Of a stretch of 64,000 nucleotides of DNA, positions 62,033 to 64,000 are shown piece after piece. Position 1 is the stretch's first letter. Every line of letters starts with the position of its first letter. The stretch lies in assembly GCF_000735135.1 (NCBI RefSeq), contig NZ_JPLZ01000006.1:1054001-1118000 (forward strand), given 5' to 3'. The stretch is from Chryseobacterium sp. FH1 (GTDB lineage: Bacteria; Bacteroidota; Bacteroidia; Flavobacteriales; Weeksellaceae). The notes under the pieces are model-generated. The model was given only the letters and a program-made list of their open reading frames with translations. It did not search any database and was not told the origin of the DNA. A program made the position numbers and the translations under genes.

Positions 62033-63355
62033 ATGAACACAATTGTACACGAAAATAAAGTAAAAGAAACTCTCGGCAAACACATCCTTGCAGACGGTTT
62101 CGATTTTGTAATGGATTTCGAAAAGTCCCACGGTTCCTACATTGTCGACCGTTTGACAGGCAAAGAATATCTCGATATGTTCTCGATGTTTGCTTCGGCT
62201 TCCGTTGGTTACAATCATCCTTACATTTTGGAAAAAGCCAATTGGTTGGGAAAAATGGCAATCTACAAACCCACATTGAGTGATGTTTACCTTCAGGAAT
62301 ATGCAGATTTTATGGACGTTTTCTCGAGAGTGGCAATCCCAAAAGAACTGCCTTATTGCTTTTTCGTGGAAGGTGGCGCTTTGGCTGTAGAAAACGCTTT
62401 GAAAACGGCTTTCGACTGGAAAACCAGAAAGAACTGGCAAAAAGATATTGACAAGGAGGCTAGTTTGGTCATTCATTTCAAACAGTCTTTCCACGGCAGA
62501 AGTGGTTACACATTGTCATTGACAAATACTTCGGACCCAAGGAAACACCAATATTTCCCAAAATTTGAGTGGCCTAGAATCACCAATCCAAAACTGAATT
62601 TCCCAATCACGGAAGAAAATTTGGAAGAAACCATCAAGCACGAACAAATGGCTTTGCTTAATATTCAGGAAGCGATTTTGGCAAATCCGGATGAGGTGGC
62701 TTGTATCATCATAGAGCCGATCCAGGCAGAAGGTGGCGACAACCATTTCAGAAACGAATTCTTCGCCGAACTGAGAAGGATCTGTGACGAAAACGAAATC
62801 CTTTTGATCCTCGACGAAGTTCAAACCGGAATCGGAATGACGGGAAAAATGTGGGCTTACGAAGACTTAGGAATTATTCCAGACGTCATTTCTTTCGGTA
62901 AGAAGACACAGGTTTGCGGAATCTTGGCCAACAAAGAAAAGCTGGACGAAGTAGAACATCACGTTTTCGTAGAAAGTTCCAGGATCAACTCTACTTTCGG
63001 TGGGAATTTTATCGATATGCTTCGTTTTCAGTTGGTTTTGGAAATTATTGAAAATGAAAATCTAGTAGAGAATTCAAAAATTGTTGGTGAGTTTTTATTA
63101 GAGGGCTTATTAAAATTAGAACAAAAATTCCCAGAACAGATTTTCGCATCTAGGGGAAAAGGCTTGATGTGCGCTTTCGATTTGAAAGATCACGACACCA
63201 GAAATTGGCTGAGAGAAAAGCTTTATGACGAAGGAATCATCGTCTTGACCTGCGGTGATCAGTCCATTAGATTCCGGCCGCATCTTAATGTAACAAAAGA
63301 AGAAATTCAGATTGTTTTAGATAAAATTAATTCAATATTTGAGAATTTACTATAA
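62033..63355 (+). CDS. lat: L-lysine 6-transaminase
   Basis: 440 residues, class III PLP aminotransferase. It moves the 6-amino group of lysine to 2-oxoglutarate, giving 2-aminoadipate 6-semialdehyde, the substrate of the preceding dehydrogenase. The N-terminus HILADGFDFVMDFEKSHGSY and DMFSMFASASVGYNHP, and the PLP-lysine segment ISFGKKTQVCG (Lys290 or Lys291) are characteristic of Lat and not of acetylornithine transaminases. DEVQTGIG holds the pyridine-nitrogen Asp. The two genes form a lysine catabolic operon with a heptamer tract between them. Confidence 0.93.
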   Translation: MNTIVHENKVKETLGKHILADGFDFVMDFEKSHGSYIVDRLTGKEYLDMFSMFASASVGYNHPYILEKANWLGKMAIYKPTLSDVYLQEYADFMDVFSRVAIPKELPYCFFVEGGALAVENALKTAFDWKTRKNWQKDIDKEASLVIHFKQSFHGRSGYTLSLTNTSDPRKHQYFPKFEWPRITNPKLNFPITEENLEETIKHEQMALLNIQEAILANPDEVACIIIEPIQAEGGDNHFRNEFFAELRRICDENEILLILDEVQTGIGMTGKMWAYEDLGIIPDVISFGKKTQVCGILANKEKLDEVEHHVFVESSRINSTFGGNFIDMLRFQLVLEIIENENLVENSKIVGEFLLEGLLKLEQKFPEQIFASRGKGLMCAFDLKDHDTRNWLREKLYDEGIIVLTCGDQSIRFRPHLNVTKEEIQIVLDKINSIFENLL

Positions 63356-63420
63356 AGAATTTTTGATTTTGATATTTTTTTTATAAATTGCTATGCTTAA
63401 TAAATATCAAAATCTGAATT

Positions 63421-63648
63421 ATGGATGCAACAACCAGAGTCTCTGTTTACGAAAGCAGTAGCCCACAGGAGATCCAGCTGATGAAGTCTAAGCTGGAAGA
63501 TGCAGGAATAAAATGTGATGTTGAGAACTCTTACCTTAGTTTTCTTTCGACTCCCACTGCAACCAACACTTTTATTAAAGTTGATCTGAACGACGAGAAA
63601 AGAGCGTTTGAGATCATCGACGAGTATTTAAAATCAAACCAAAATTGA
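63421..63648 (+). CDS. DUF2007 family protein
   Basis: 75 residues, one small ferredoxin-like domain. RVSVYESSSPQEIQLMKSKLEDAGIKC fits the DUF2007 putative signal-transducing family, as does FIKVDLNDEKRAFEIIDEYL. No signal peptide or helix. Function unknown in the family. It has its own terminator hairpin right after the stop. Confidence 0.85.
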   Translation: MDATTRVSVYESSSPQEIQLMKSKLEDAGIKCDVENSYLSFLSTPTATNTFIKVDLNDEKRAFEIIDEYLKSNQN

Positions 63649-63678
63649 TTTCATATTTTTAAATTTTACGTTTTACAG

Positions 63679-63712
63679 AAATCGGGTTCAAATTTATTTG
63701 AGCCCGATTTTT
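63679..63712 (+). terminator. Terminator of the DUF2007 gene
   Basis: AAATCGGGTTCAAA pairs with TTTGAGCCCGATTT (one G-U pair) around a short loop, followed by Ts. Confidence 0.85.
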
Positions 63713-63776
63713 TGTTTCTTATTTGATTATAGATTTAATTTATTATTTTGCATGAAATAATGGCGTAAACACACTG

Positions 63777-64000
63777 ATGAAATCTACAATAACAAAAATT
63801 TTCTGTGAATCGAAACGTAAGATTTGTATATTGTCTGCCTTTTTCTCATTTATTATTGCAAATTCACAAAATAGAATTACACAAAAGTATATTGACTCTA
63901 TTATAGATAATGGAGATAGTTTAACTCTTCAAACGTATTTTTATAAAGGACTGCTTTTGTATAAGAAAGCTAATCAATTCTCTAATAATATTAATTATAA
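63777..64000 (+). CDS. Start of an exported or anchored protein (partial)
   Basis: The first 74 codons of a gene cut by the window end. It opens MKSTITKIFCESKRKI followed by a hydrophobic stretch (CILSAFFSFIIANSQ), a probable signal peptide or anchor after a long basic n-region. The visible mature part (YIDSIIDNGDSLTLQTYFYKG) has the spacing of a TPR-like helix pair, as in the sensor/regulator proteins common in Chryseobacterium, but too little is visible to name it. Confidence 0.6.
   Translation, partial: MKSTITKIFCESKRKICILSAFFSFIIANSQNRITQKYIDSIIDNGDSLTLQTYFYKGLLLYKKANQFSNNINY

Overview
The window comes from a bacterium of the Bacteroidota, class Flavobacteriia, most likely the Chryseobacterium/Epilithonimonas group (Weeksellaceae). 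The evidence is AT-rich DNA, many Bacteroidetes-type promoters (-7 box TAnnTTTG), long secreted proteins ending in type IX secretion (T9SS) sorting domains, a TonB-dependent receptor, YARHG and DUF1697 proteins, and a lysine 6-transaminase/aldehyde dehydrogenase pair. The genus is an inference from gene style; no rRNA or tRNA gene was noticed.

Layout. 1-3.7 kb: end of upp, a ComF-type phosphoribosyltransferase, a short alpha-glucan phosphorylase whose PLP-lysine position reads Thr, and a protein with a weak nuclease-like motif. 4.0-14.4 kb: two very large paralogous T9SS surface proteins with InlB-type, YDG and Ig-like modules. 14.4-14.9 kb: a gene-poor gap with a MITE-like repeat. 14.9-37.1 kb: a long exopolysaccharide/capsule locus, all on the + strand, closed by a clear terminator. 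37.2-43.3 kb: rimO, a DUF1697 protein, kdsA, a TonB-dependent receptor and a small membrane protein. 43.4-48.8 kb: minus-strand envelope proteins (YARHG, SH3, NlpC/P60, OmpA lipoprotein) and an O-methyltransferase. 48.9-55.7 kb: tilS, a GxxExxY gene bracketed by inverted repeats, dsbD, a GNAT protein, a lone exbD, a lipoprotein, an alpha/beta hydrolase and a DUF1304 protein. 56-60.2 kb: a frameshifted lipoprotein gene, nrnA, a small T9SS cargo protein, era and a DoxX protein. 60.4-63.4 kb: ALDH7-type dehydrogenase plus lysine 6-transaminase, a lysine degradation pair. 63.4-64 kb: a DUF2007 protein and the start of a secreted or anchored protein cut by the window edge.

The polysaccharide locus reads as a Wzx/Wzy pathway. 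A 4,6-dehydratase, an aminotransferase, an acetyltransferase and a small phosphoglycosyltransferase are the four steps needed to make UDP-diNAc-bacillosamine and load it on undecaprenyl phosphate. They are followed by Wza, two tandem Wzc tyrosine kinases, a flippase, a putative polymerase, four glycosyltransferase-like genes, a membrane-anchored GH39-like hydrolase, an epimerase, a nucleotidyltransferase, RfbC, and a second initiating transferase of the large polyPGT type. A small protein with a PID-CTERM-like tail opens the locus. Having two initiating enzymes and two kinases suggests two glycans or a switchable one.

Between genes there are several repeat families: a MITE-like element (two full copies and one core), a long hairpin element in two copies whose stems differ in sequence but both still pair, heptameric ATTTATC-like tracts beside genes, and near-identical terminator hairpins 38 kb apart.
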